Of a stretch of 64,000 bases of DNA, positions 52,727 to 61,700 are shown piece after piece; position 1 is the first letter of the stretch; the number at the start of each line of letters is the position of its first letter. The stretch comes from Cellvibrio japonicus Ueda107 (lineage in GTDB: Bacteria; Pseudomonadota; Gammaproteobacteria; Pseudomonadales; Cellvibrionaceae): the NCBI RefSeq assembly GCF_000019225.1, contig NC_010995.1, positions 620,001-684,000 of the forward strand, given 5' to 3'. The notes beneath the pieces were generated by a model. That model did not search any database, had not been told where the DNA came from, and saw only the letters and a program-made list of their open reading frames with translations. The position numbers and the translations under genes are program-made.

Positions 52727-53958
52727 TTCTCGAATGGTTAAACCTCGCCTTTCGCTGGTTCCATGTGGTTGCCGGCATCGCCTGGATCGGCGCATCGTTT
52801 TATTTTATCTGGCTGGATTTAAGCCTGCGCGAACCGCCAGCCTGGAAAGCCAAACAGGGTATCAAGGGCGATCTCTGGGCGATCCACGGCGGTGGTATCT
52901 ACGAAGTGGCGAAATACCATCTGCGCCCGCAAGACATGCCGTCAACCCTGCACTGGTTTAAATGGGAGGCCTATACCACCTGGCTCAGCGGGACAGGCTT
53001 GTTGATTCTGTTGTATTACCTGCAAGCGCAAACCTATCTGGTGGGGCACAACACCTGGATTTTGTCACCGGCAGTCGCCATCATCGCCAGCGTCAGTTTT
53101 ATGGTAATCGGCCAACTGGTTTATGAATGCCTGTTGCGCACACCACTGGTAAAAAACGGATGGGCATTTGCAGCTGCACTGTTGGTGGTGATCGGTTTTG
53201 CCAGCTGGATGGCGCACCAGTGTTTTTCACCGCGCGCCGCCTATTTGCATGTGGGCGCTTTAATGGCGACCTGGATGGCCGGCAATGTGTTCTGGGGCAT
53301 TATTCCTGCACAGCGCCAATTTGTGCAGGCTGTCAGTGAAAACCTGCCACCCAACACCGACGCCATGGCATTCGCCAAATTGCGTTCGACGCACAACAAT
53401 TACCTGACCCTGCCGGTGATTTTCTGCATGATCAGCAATCACTATCCCTTTGTGTACGGCCATGCCCATGCCTGGCTGGCATTAGTCGGCATTGGTGGCT
53501 GCCTCGCCTGGGGGCGCCATTTTTTTAACTTGAAGCACCTGGGAAACCGCAAGCCTTTAATTTTGTGGACGAGTGGGGCAGGGCTATTGCTGATCGCGAT
53601 AGTGATGGCCAATACCGGTATCCAAAAGGTACAGGCAGGTGTGCCGGCAATACCGACACCAGTGATAGAAACCCAAATTGCGCAAGTAAAAAATACAGCA
53701 CCTGTAAGCCACAATTCAGATGCACCTATTCAAAAACTGGTGCAACACCACTGCACTAACTGCCACAGCAATACACCGACCCAACCCGGCTTTAATGCGG
53801 CACCGGCAGGTTTGGTGATTGAAACCCTGGAGCAATTGGGCGCACAGAAAATACGGGCCTTGCCCTCCATCGCCTCAGGCTATATGCCCTTGGGAAACTT
53901 TACACAGTTGAGCAGTGAAGAGCGCCAGCAATTAATGGACTGGCTGCAGGAGCACTGA
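52714..53958 (+). CDS. puuD: Membrane urate hydroxylase PuuD with C-terminal cytochrome c domain
   Basis: A 414-residue integral membrane protein with about eight helices (WFHVVAGIAWIGASFYFIWL first) and a C-terminal c-type heme domain bearing CTNCHSN (CxxCH, about 347). Bacterial PuuD oxidises urate to 5-hydroxyisourate and sends electrons through its cytochrome c rather than to oxygen directly, unlike soluble uricases. It replaces uricase in this pathway. Thirteen-base overlap with guaD shows tight coupling. The distal Met ligand is probably in GYMPLGN. Confidence 0.92.
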   Translation: MDALILEWLNLAFRWFHVVAGIAWIGASFYFIWLDLSLREPPAWKAKQGIKGDLWAIHGGGIYEVAKYHLRPQDMPSTLHWFKWEAYTTWLSGTGLLILLYYLQAQTYLVGHNTWILSPAVAIIASVSFMVIGQLVYECLLRTPLVKNGWAFAAALLVVIGFASWMAHQCFSPRAAYLHVGALMATWMAGNVFWGIIPAQRQFVQAVSENLPPNTDAMAFAKLRSTHNNYLTLPVIFCMISNHYPFVYGHAHAWLALVGIGGCLAWGRHFFNLKHLGNRKPLILWTSGAGLLLIAIVMANTGIQKVQAGVPAIPTPVIETQIAQVKNTAPVSHNSDAPIQKLVQHHCTNCHSNTPTQPGFNAAPAGLVIETLEQLGAQKIRALPSIASGYMPLGNFTQLSSEERQQLMDWLQEH

Positions 53959-53959
53959 T

Positions 53960-54262
53960 ATGGGCGCCTATGTGATTGTCGATATTGAGGTGCACAACCG
54001 CGAAAAGTATCCCGAATACCTCGCACAAATCACACCCACGGTTTATGCCTGCGGCGGGCGCTATTGGGTGCGCGGTGCCCAGGCCGAGGTGGTCAGTGGC
54101 CAATGGCAACCCAAGCGCCTGGTGGTGATGGAGTTTCCCAGTGTCGAAGTCGCTCGCCACTGGGCAACCTGTGCGGAATACGCACCTATCCACGCCCTGC
54201 GCAATGCCTACGCCAGCGCCAATATGATTATTGTCGAGGGCAGTGTCGACTTCAGTGGTTAA
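53960..54262 (+). CDS. DUF1330 family protein
   Basis: A 100-residue ferredoxin-like-fold protein (AYVIVDIEVHNREKYPEYLA, GGRYWVRGAQAEV, LVVMEFPSVEVARHW) of the DUF1330 family. It starts one base after the puuD stop and ends the purine operon. Family members are often near catabolic genes, but no biochemical function is established; the position suggests a role near urate or allantoin, by inference only. Confidence 0.85.
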   Translation: MGAYVIVDIEVHNREKYPEYLAQITPTVYACGGRYWVRGAQAEVVSGQWQPKRLVVMEFPSVEVARHWATCAEYAPIHALRNAYASANMIIVEGSVDFSG

Positions 54263-54426
54263 GTCCGTGCCGGGTGAATCCCATAGCCGATGTGTTGTTG
54301 GAAAAACGTCGTGTATCCCCTGTAAAAATGCGCGTCCTGTCGCAATCCACAAATAGCCCCGGTTTGGTGAGATATGCAATAATCGGTACTGCTGTACAAC
54401 CTTAAACCGATAGGATAGGAGCCAAT

Positions 54427-54837
54427 ATGAATAATAGATCCCGCAAACTCATCCACTCATTTCCCGCCGCCGTTGCTGCCGTTTTTGCCCTTGTCGCCAT
54501 TGCCCCCTGGTCATTTGCTGACACAGGTGCTGTTCCGGATATGGCGCGTATCCTTGCAAACCTGAATCACTACCCCTCCACAGAACAAAAAGAAGTATTA
54601 GCTGCCATCGGCAAAGACGAAAGCAATAGCGAAGCCTCCCGTGCTATCGCCAATGCAATCCATAATATTGAACACAAAATCAAAGCAGAAGATGCCGCTG
54701 CCTTAAAAGCCATCACCGAAAGCGATGCCGCCAGTGACGCTGAAAAAAAATTGGCCAGCATTGCGCTCGGTATCAACCACTTTGCCAGTGAAGAGGATAA
54801 GAAAGCCTTGGAAGCTCTCGCTGCGCCAAACGAGTAA
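54427..54837 (+). CDS. Hypothetical exported protein
   Basis: A 136-residue protein with a Sec signal (FPAAVAAVFALVAIAPWSFA, cleavage likely after SFA) and a mature part of about 100 Ala/Glu/Lys-rich helical residues containing loosely repeated units (ATLNHYPSTEQKEVLAAIG-like and GINHFASEEDKKALEAL). RBS AGGA precedes the ATG. No family is recognised. It stands alone 164 bases after the purine operon. Confidence 0.7.
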   Translation: MNNRSRKLIHSFPAAVAAVFALVAIAPWSFADTGAVPDMARILANLNHYPSTEQKEVLAAIGKDESNSEASRAIANAIHNIEHKIKAEDAAALKAITESDAASDAEKKLASIALGINHFASEEDKKALEALAAPNE

Positions 54838-55042
54838 ACCCTGGCAGCGCTAGCTAAATAGACAGGGATGTTTGATATTTTATGTAATCAACCCGTCCCA
54901 GTATCAGAGAAATTTATAATAAGAAAAATAAACAGCCATGAAGTAGGCAAAGAAATCATAAAAAAGTAAGTAATAGTTTTTCTAAAATAGCCTGAGTTTG
55001 CTCTAGGTATTCCCAGAATCATTAGCCATGCCATGCTTATGG

Positions 55043-55086
55043 TGTCCACTCCCCCATTAATGAGACATCTCTAAACTGGAGTTTTC
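55043..55086 (+). repeat. Left terminal inverted repeat of the IS
   Basis: Starts TGTCCACTCCCCCATT and ends ACTGGAGTTTTC. It aligns with the complement of the right end with a handful of mismatches and one single-base gap. The orfB stop lies within it. Confidence 0.85.
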
Positions 55087-55902
55087 CAGTTTTGCTCGGT
55101 ACGCAGCTGGCGGTAAATGACCAAGACTTTCGTGAGTTCGCTCTTCGTTGTAATCCATTCGCCAGAACCACGCCATTTCCCGCACTTGCGTTAATGATTC
55201 AAATAAATAAGCATTTAGAAACTCTCGCCGGAAAGAACCGTTGAATCGCTCAACAAAACCATTCTGTTGCGGCTTGCCCGGCTGGATATAAACAAGCCTA
55301 ATACCGTTTTCCTCGCACCAATCAGTCAGCCTCGCTGATATCAGTTCAGGTCCATTATCAACACGTAACTGTGTGGGTAGTCCACGCTCAACCTTGATCT
55401 GCTCCAGCGCTCGAACCACCCGCTCAGCGGGCAAGGAGGTATCCACTTCAATGGCTAAACACTCACGAGTTCCTTCATCCAATACATTCAATGTGCGAAA
55501 GCGTTTTCCGCAATACAAACTATCGTGCATAAAATCCAACGCCCATTGATGATTAGCTTGTGCAACAACAGCCAACGGTTGAACAATCCGCCTGGGTAAA
55601 ACGCGCTTGACCCGGCGTTTCAAGTTCAGGCCCATCTGGCAATACACACGATATACGCGCTTGTGATTGAACGGATAACCTTTGTGGCGAATTCTCCCGT
55701 AACATTTCCAAAAACCCGCTTGCGGTGAACGTTTCAATTCGTTGTTAATCGCATCAATGACAGCAGCATCGCATTTACGCCAGTCGCGTTCAGGGCGGTA
55801 GTAACTGGCTCGACTGAGATCAGCCAGCTTGCACGCACTGGCAATATCAATGCCGTGCTCAACCAAAGCCTGTGCGCAGGTTTTCTTTTCTGCTGTCACC
55901 AA
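55057..55902 (-). CDS. IS3-family transposase OrfB (DDE integrase domain)
   Basis: A 281-residue transposase catalytic subunit. The rve-type domain has the DDE triad: Asp in WALDFMHDSL, Asp in LRVDNGPELIS and Glu in QQNGFVERFNG. The N-terminal part (ASYYRPERDWRKCDAAVIDA) is the HTH_21 region. It overlaps orfA by seven bases, so a fused OrfAB protein may form by -1 frameshifting as in other IS3 members. No inactivating lesion is seen. Confidence 0.93.
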   Translation of the reverse strand: MVTAEKKTCAQALVEHGIDIASACKLADLSRASYYRPERDWRKCDAAVIDAINNELKRSPQAGFWKCYGRIRHKGYPFNHKRVYRVYCQMGLNLKRRVKRVLPRRIVQPLAVVAQANHQWALDFMHDSLYCGKRFRTLNVLDEGTRECLAIEVDTSLPAERVVRALEQIKVERGLPTQLRVDNGPELISARLTDWCEENGIRLVYIQPGKPQQNGFVERFNGSFRREFLNAYLFESLTQVREMAWFWRMDYNEERTHESLGHLPPAAYRAKLENSSLEMSH

Positions 55903-56165
55903 CCCTTTTTTGCAAACAACTCCTTCATGGCCTGGTTTTGAAGGCTGACGTCAGCAAACATTTTTTTCAGCTTGGCGTTTTCCTCTTCCAGCTCGCGCAT
56001 GCGTTTAAGCTCTGAGGTGTCCATACCGCCATATTTTGATTTCCAGTTGTAGTAGGTCGCGTTGCTAATGCCATGCTTACGGCACACGGTTTCTACTTTC
56101 AGTCCAGCATCGACTTCTTTGAGAATGCTGAATATTTGGGTTTCGGTGAATCGTGATTTTTTCAT
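55896..56165 (-). CDS. IS3-family transposase OrfA
   Basis: An 89-residue DNA-binding protein with HTH_Tnp_1: SRFTETQIFSILKEVDAGLK and HGISNATYYNWKSKYGG, followed by a leucine-zipper-like helix (LKRMRELEEENAKLKKMFAD). MKKSRFTE start and zipper are typical of the IS407 group. AGGAGG lies upstream of the ATG. Confidence 0.93.
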   Translation of the reverse strand: MKKSRFTETQIFSILKEVDAGLKVETVCRKHGISNATYYNWKSKYGGMDTSELKRMRELEEENAKLKKMFADVSLQNQAMKELFAKKGW

Positions 56166-56191
56166 AATGGCCTCCTGAGGTAATATTCTCA

Positions 56192-56234
56192 GAAAACTCC
56201 AGTTATGTCTGTCTCAGAATAGGGGAAGTGGACA
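56192..56234 (-). repeat. Right terminal inverted repeat of the IS
   Basis: Read on the minus strand it starts TGTCCACTTCCCCTATTC and ends ACTGGAGTTTTC, pairing with the left end. Confidence 0.85.
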
Positions 56235-56640
56235 TGTCGCCCGCTGCTGTTCCAGGTAGATAACTGCCCCACGTTCGCTCCTTTTGTGCACTACTATCTC
56301 CCTCTGAATAACCACTTCCACTACTCCCTTGTGTTTCCCTCGCCGCACCTGTCCATTGCACAAAGGCTTTAACGGATACTGTACTCAATCCCTCTGAGCT
56401 TCCTATACCAATCCTGGTTATGTAATAACTGTTAGCGGAGTAATTGCCCGACATCGCATTGTGTATGGCTTCCATAAATGCGGCACCATCACCACCCCGG
56501 TTACTATCCCGTAAATTGGAACGACATGACGCGCTACAGTCTTCACCAGCTTGACTATCCCACCAAAGCTGCCAGATATCCATCGGATCTTCTGTCTAGT
56601 CATCTCCTGTGTGGTAAGCCCTTATGGCAGAGCCGAAATT
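56235..56640 (-). pseudogene. Truncated copy of the RHS pre-toxin region (orphan cassette 4)
   Basis: Nearly identical to the RHS gene at about 59270-59690. By eye there are about a dozen mismatches over some 380 bases, yet the encoded segment (DPMDIWQLWWDSQAGEDC through GSYLPGTAAGD) differs at one residue (Ala for Ser). An internal deletion of roughly 33 bases and a stop near the 5' end separate it from any RHS core. The 3' end is cut by the IS exactly after the GTAAGD codons. It is therefore a displaced C-terminal cassette that has lost its toxin tip and immunity gene. Confidence 0.85.
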
Positions 56641-56642
56641 AT

Positions 56643-57041
56643 TTAATATTCCAGGACTTTAACGGCACATTTGTATATTTTTTCTAAGTTATATTTTTCA
56701 TTAGTCATTTCTTCTTTGGTTAAGATAAAAAAATCCTCTTTTGAGATAATCTCATTGGTTTTAAATAAAAATATTTTTTTGTATTTATAAAAATAACAGT
56801 GAAATGTAATTTTTTCGTCATTTAAATAGTCTGGATTCAGGCTGAATCTCATTATTGTATAAAAAAATAATCCGTTTTTAGTGAATTCATATGATGGCCA
56901 TATTTTTGATATTCTCATATCGAAACCCAATTCTTGAGCCATATTCTTTAACTTTAAGCAATATGGCTCAAGAAATGTACATGTCTTAAGCCAATCAGAT
57001 TCACTTAAATAAGCGGCTCCTTTATTATATTTAAAATTCAT
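56643..57041 (-). CDS. Hypothetical protein, candidate immunity gene of a decayed RHS cassette
   Basis: A 132-residue soluble, AT-rich gene. ATG at 57041 has GAGG upstream, formed partly by the stop codon of the preceding toxin-tip remnant (57052-57054); GTG at 57050 is possible. The protein is rich in aromatic and Lys residues (FFYTIMRFSLNPDYLNDEKI, FHCYFYKYKKIFLFKTNEII) with no recognised family. Position directly after a tip remnant fits an immunity protein. The reading frame is fully open, in contrast to the tip. Confidence 0.6.
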   Translation of the reverse strand: MNFKYNKGAAYLSESDWLKTCTFLEPYCLKLKNMAQELGFDMRISKIWPSYEFTKNGLFFYTIMRFSLNPDYLNDEKITFHCYFYKYKKIFLFKTNEIISKEDFFILTKEEMTNEKYNLEKIYKCAVKVLEY

Positions 57042-57051
57042 ACAATACACC

Positions 57052-57180
57052 TCAGTAAGGAAATTTCCAGCCTACATACCATTCTTTGCCTCCGCCTATA
57101 CCCTACTCTTGATGTCCAGATACACTGCGCGGCCCGACAACAGGCTTCCAAAACGGTACATTAACCCTTTGATATGAAAT
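57052..57180 (-). pseudogene. Remnant of an RHS toxin tip (cassette 3)
   Basis: The minus strand reads a plausible toxin C-terminus (ISYQRVNVPFWKPVVGPRSV, then SGHQE, a TAG stop, then GIGGGKEWYVGWKFPY and the natural TGA). The single in-frame TAG probably replaced a Tyr codon. No start or RHS core precedes it. The small gene downstream begins 11 bases beyond its stop. The call rests on position and form only; no family was recognised. Confidence 0.45.
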
Positions 57181-57204
57181 GGGCATGTAGAGTAATTGTG
57201 TTAT

Positions 57205-57474
57205 TTATTTCCTTTTCAGGTAATGAACTGCTGTATATAAGAATCCAGGAATACATCCCCACTCAGCTAAAAAAGGAATCCACCAAAATTTATTGATACC
57301 CTTTAATGGCAGCAAAAAAATACCAGTAGCGCCTAAGCAGCCACCAACAAGAGGTATCCAACTGCTTGCTACTGTTCTAAAAGTGTTTTTTAAAACTACT
57401 AGCCAATTGATAATAAATATCCATAAAAATATAGACAATGATACAGAGGAAAGAACCCAATTAATAATTTCCAC
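57205..57474 (-). CDS. Small membrane protein, candidate immunity gene of cassette 2
   Basis: An 89-residue protein with three hydrophobic segments (VLSSVSLSIFLWIFIINWLV, SWIPLVGGCLGATGIFLLPL, WIPFLAEWGCIPGFLYTAVH). It starts 14 bases after the stop of the cassette-2 toxin tip, the usual place of an immunity gene. Membrane immunity proteins usually protect against toxins acting in or across the inner membrane. No family is recognised. Confidence 0.62.
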   Translation of the reverse strand: MEIINWVLSSVSLSIFLWIFIINWLVVLKNTFRTVASSWIPLVGGCLGATGIFLLPLKGINKFWWIPFLAEWGCIPGFLYTAVHYLKRK

Positions 57475-57488
57475 TTTTAATTCCTCGA

Positions 57489-58070
57489 TTAAGGCACATA
57501 TATTCTTTGACCTAATATACCTTTAATATAACCATCTACACCCCAACCACGAGGCCACTGAAGAGACTCTCTAGGAACAACAAAGGATTGGCCACTTCCG
57601 AAGCCTGCATATTGGTTGCCTAAACCAGGTTGCCACTTACCAGACCAAAAGTAGTTCCACCCATTAGTTCCTCCCTTCATAACCCAATCACCAGATTGAA
57701 GCCCTGGTCTTCCCTACCTAGAGATTGTTATAACCGCATTTTTGGTAACTTGTAGTCCCGTTACAATACCATTGGTTATTGGGCCGCCTCCCAACGTTGT
57801 TAGCGTATTTAAAGCAGTCTGATCAGTCCACAGCACAGAAAAGAATAAACCCGCAGAGGCAATTGGGTCATCAGTAAATCCACCACCCGCTGCAACTAGT
57901 CGATCAGCCCAGTATTGCGCTGTTCTGTCACCCGTTTAAAGCGACTGCGGTTAGGTCCGTAGTGGAAACGGGGGGTGTGACCGTTTTTGCTGATTTGGGA
58001 AGGTAAGTCATAGATCGTGTATTGCAAGCTCCGGCCACTGGTATTACTGACCATGTTGCCGGAGTCGAGT
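57489..58070 (-). pseudogene. Chimeric RHS remnant: core fragment joined to a distinct toxin tip (cassette 2)
   Basis: Bases about 57938-58062 copy a piece of the RHS core (GRSLQYTI and DLPSQISKNGHT, matching 60200-60330). At about 57935 this is joined, out of frame, to a pre-toxin segment (GDRTAQYWADRLVAAGGGF, like 59110-59265), which then diverges into its own tip (GRPGLQSGDWVMKGGTNGWN to GYIKGILGQRIYVP). An in-frame TAG at 57714-57716 interrupts the tip. The result is a dead, displaced toxin end with an identity different from the current RHS tip. Confidence 0.75.
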
Positions 58071-58091
58071 GGATTATCACGCTATTAATAG

Positions 58092-58350
58092 CTAGCTCAT
58101 AAAATAAACTATAAAAAATATAAACCCATAGAATATAAATGCCCAATAAATATGCATACGAGATACGAGTTCATTTTTTACAATAAGCTTTAGTCTTGCA
58201 AATCCGCTGATTACTAAAAAAAGCAATAAAAATTTGAAGTATCGCTAAATAATTGATGTTTTTATCAGGGGCATCACTAAGCCCAACATATAAATTCGCA
58301 ATTCCAGATATAATTGCAAAAAATCCAATAAAAATATTAAACTTAATCAT
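58092..58350 (-). pseudogene. Frameshifted small membrane protein
   Basis: ATG at 58350 opens a 59-codon frame (MIKFNIFIGFFAIISGIANL) that stops at 58171. A single-base shift in the A/T run near 58240 continues a second hydrophobic stretch (FLLLFLVISGFARLKLIVKN, then HIYWAFIFYGFIFFIVYFMS) to a stop at 58092. Joined, it would be an about 86-residue protein with three helices. It lies between the current immunity candidate and cassette 2. Sequencing error or decay both explain the shift. Confidence 0.5.
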
Positions 58351-58419
58351 AAATACCCTTCAATATATTGAAAAACTATTTTCATAAAAAGTTATCGATC
58401 CATATAAAAATTTAGTTTT

Positions 58420-58791
58420 TTATTTTTCTTCAAGAGACTCTAATGCGTTATTTATTTCCTTTATCAGCTCCACGGCTTTTTCTCTCCATACATTTAAATT
58501 GCTCTGATCATTTTTAATAAAACTATCAATTTCTTTGTCATTCAGGTTGCCAACTGAATTTTCTATGTCTATATAAAGATCTATAATTTTCTTGCATGTT
58601 TCATGCGAAATAATTTTTTCTCTTTCTAGATATTGAACATAATCCAAAATCATAGTATCAAAAATATCATCTAGATAATTCATGCCTGTTTTATTAAGTT
58701 TTAATTGATCTTCTTTTGGGGCCGACAGCCCCAAAAGACCTTCTTGTATGATTTTTAAATTAAAAAAATATTGTGAATTTTTTTCTCTCAT
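58420..58791 (-). CDS. Probable immunity protein for the RHS toxin
   Basis: A 123-residue, Lys/Glu/Asp-rich, wholly helical soluble protein (DIFDTMILDYVQYLEREKII, ETCKKIIDLYIDIENSVGNL). It starts six bases after the RHS stop, so it is co-translated with the toxin, as immunity genes are. AT-rich codon use differs from the RHS core. No known immunity family is recognised. Because the toxin tip shows no signal for membrane action, a cytoplasmic target is expected. Confidence 0.68.
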   Translation of the reverse strand: MREKNSQYFFNLKIIQEGLLGLSAPKEDQLKLNKTGMNYLDDIFDTMILDYVQYLEREKIISHETCKKIIDLYIDIENSVGNLNDKEIDSFIKNDQSNLNVWREKAVELIKEINNALESLEEK

Positions 58792-58797
58792 GTTTTT

Positions 58798-61700
58798 TTA
58801 CCAATTCTTGCTGAAGAAATAATTAAATTTCTGTGTTCCATATTCTGGGCCAGTTAGTTTCCAATACGATCCACCATGGCGCCCCCCAGCAGCAGACCAC
58901 TGCAATCTAGCAATCGGCCCTGGATTTAAAACCATAGACCAACTACCTCTGGCTGCCGTACTCTGTCGCATTGAGCCTGCTACCCATCCAGCTTCTTGTA
59001 AAGTTCCTTTTACACCGGCTTGCGGCAACCATCTCAGCGTTGATGGATATTTTAGGATTAAATTAGCAACATAAGTGTTCGCTTTTATAGATACCGAACC
59101 AATAGTACCTATTCCTCCAGTTGCCAATGTAACAGCAGTATTAACCGCAGTCTGATCAGTCCACAACACAGAAAAGAATAAACCCGCAGAGGCAATTGGG
59201 TCATCTAAAAAACCACCGCCATTGGCAACTAATCGGTCAGCCCAGTATTGCGCAGCTCTGTCGCCCGCTGCTGTTCCAGGTAGATAACTGCCCCAAGTTC
59301 GTTCCTTTTGTGCACTACTATCTCCCTCTGAATAACCACTTCCACTACTCCCTTGTGTTTCCCTCGCCGCGCCTGTCCACTGTACAAAGGCTTTAACAGA
59401 TACTGTACTCAATCCCTCTGAGCTTCCTATACCAATCCTGGTTATGTAATAACTGTTAGAGGAGTAATTGCCCGACATCGCATTGTGTATGGCTTCCATA
59501 AATGCGGCACCATCACCTCCCCGGTTACTATCCCGCAAATTGGAACGACATGACGCGCTACAATCTTCACCAGCTTGACTATCCCACCAAAGCTGCCAGA
59601 TATCCATCGGATCTTCCGCCCAGTCATCATCGGAGTCCCCGCTGAGTTGCGACCTCGTCATACCCTGCGTGGTAAACCCACTTGGATCAGTCGCATTCAG
59701 CGGATTGTTCCACACATAGCTGTAACGGTTCAGGCTTTGGACTCTCAGCGGATCCTGGATTATCGGGTCAGCCTGGACAAACCTTGCCAGCTTGGGGTCG
59801 TAGATCCGGCCGTTCATATGGATCAGTCCAACTTCATCCAGATGTTCGTGATTTGTAAAGCCACGGCTGCTGATGGTGCTTGCTACCTTCTGGAAGGGCT
59901 GTGCGGACATCCACTGGGTAATATCGTTATTGGGTATACGTGATGCGCCCCAGGGGTCGTAGTAGAAGTCCTTCACCACAAAACCATTGGCATCGGTGAT
60001 CATGCTGAGCGAGCCCAGGTGATCGCGATGTAAATAGTGTTCTTTGGTTGATTGCAGGATGCCGACACTGTTATAGGTTTGGCTGATAATGGCTACACCA
60101 CCGATATGGCGTTTCCACTCTACCGTATTATCTGAGCGATAGATTTTTTCGACATTACCGATATAAAGCGTGGTGGTGGTTGAGCCTGCCGTTGTATCTA
60201 CCCGTTTAAAGCGACTGCGGTCTGGGCCGTAGTGGAACCGGGTGGTGTGACCGTTTTTGCTGATTTGGGAGGGCAAGTCATCGATCGTGTATTGCAAGCT
60301 TCGGCCAATGGTATCACTGATCATATTGCCGGATTTGTCGTAGTTGTAATTGACTCCGCCGATGCTACAAACCGCATGTGGTCCTGCATTGGCCGAACTT
60401 GAACACTGGTTGCCATACAGATAAGCCGCGTTACCGGTTTTGGTCCGGATATTATCGATGGCATCGTAGGTGACCGACTCCGTTGAGTTGAAATCGCCAG
60501 AGGTGTTCCAATGGGTCAGTCGGTTCAGGTTGTCGTACTCAAACGACTCATTGATATTGCGTGAGCGCAGGTAGTTTTCAATCCAGGTTCCACCACCGGT
60601 TTCGCGGCGCGTTTTGAGGTTGCCAATTAAATCCCAAGTGTAGTAACTATTTTGCAGGTTTACTCCGGGAATAGACTTTCGGGTAATAATATTTTTAAGC
60701 AAACCACTATCTGCATAAGAAGATACAATTGTGCTCAATCCATTCCCATAACTACCGCCTCTATTGCCATGAGCATCAACGCTACCTATTGTGTAATAGG
60801 TTTTTTGTGCGCCGCCGTAGCGAACAGCATCTTTTATTTGAAACAAGTAACCGGTGTTTGTGTAGGTGTGTTCAATACCATTGTATTCATAACTGTCTGT
60901 TGCCCGCGCAGCATCAAATACCTGAAAAATACGGCCGTATTGGTCGTAGGTTATTTTTTCGTAATGGGTGGTTAACTGGCTTAGGTGTCCCTGCATGCTG
61001 GTTTCGGTAACACTTAACCGGCCCCAATTGTCATAGGTGTAACGTTGCGTGTATTCCGGTTGTGTACCTGCCACCGCCAATAGGGTATAGGTTTTTGCTA
61101 GCTGTCCCATGCCATTGGTAGCGGAATCGTACACCCAATGGGTTGAAACGGATGCAGACGCATCGACGCCACCAAGGTAATTGCAATTGGATTGATAATT
61201 CTCTTTACGCGCAATAAGGCGACCACGAATATCATAGTGCATTACCGTTCGCTGCTGCTTGGGATCCAACTGACACACCTGTTCATTGAAGCGATTATAA
61301 CGGTAAGTCCAGGTTCCCTTGTCAGGGTCGGACATGCTGGTTTTACGATCGCGCAAATCATAGGTCATGGTGGTCGTATTGTTATTGGGATCGCGCATGG
61401 TTTTCAGGTTGCCGCGCGCATCATACGTAAAATGGGTTGTGCCACCATTGGCGTCTATCACGCGGGCTATACGCCCCAGCGGGTCGTGAACCTCTTTGCG
61501 CTCCTGGTTTTTGGCATTAACCATTCTGACCTGATTGTTTTCATAATAAATCTGGGTGGTTGCTTGTTGTCCGTCTTGCTCCCTGGTTGGTTTTACCTCA
61601 TAGATCAATCGGTTTAATTCATCGTGGTAAGTGATTATCCAGTATTTAGGATCATCACCATGAATAATGGGCTCGCTTTTAGCCAGTTGTTGTCCTTCAG

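Larger units (their letters stand above)
55043..56234. mobile_element. IS3-family insertion sequence (IS407-like group), 1192 bp
   Basis: An intact-looking element bounded by imperfect inverted repeats of about 43 bases beginning TGTCCACT on each strand. It encodes overlapping orfA and orfB on the minus strand. No direct duplication of target bases is visible: left flank ends CTTATGG, right flank starts TGTCGCC. The right flank lies inside a duplicated RHS pre-toxin region; the left flank is unrelated, so an adjacent deletion has probably followed insertion. Confidence 0.92.

Noticed and set aside
55043..56234. Transposon carrying cargo genes
   Set aside because: Only orfA and orfB lie between the terminal repeats; the neighbouring small genes are outside.
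57928..58146. Minus-strand 72-residue open frame
   Set aside because: It reads the RHS core fragment in a frame different from the homologous one; the similarity to the live RHS gene shows the true frame.
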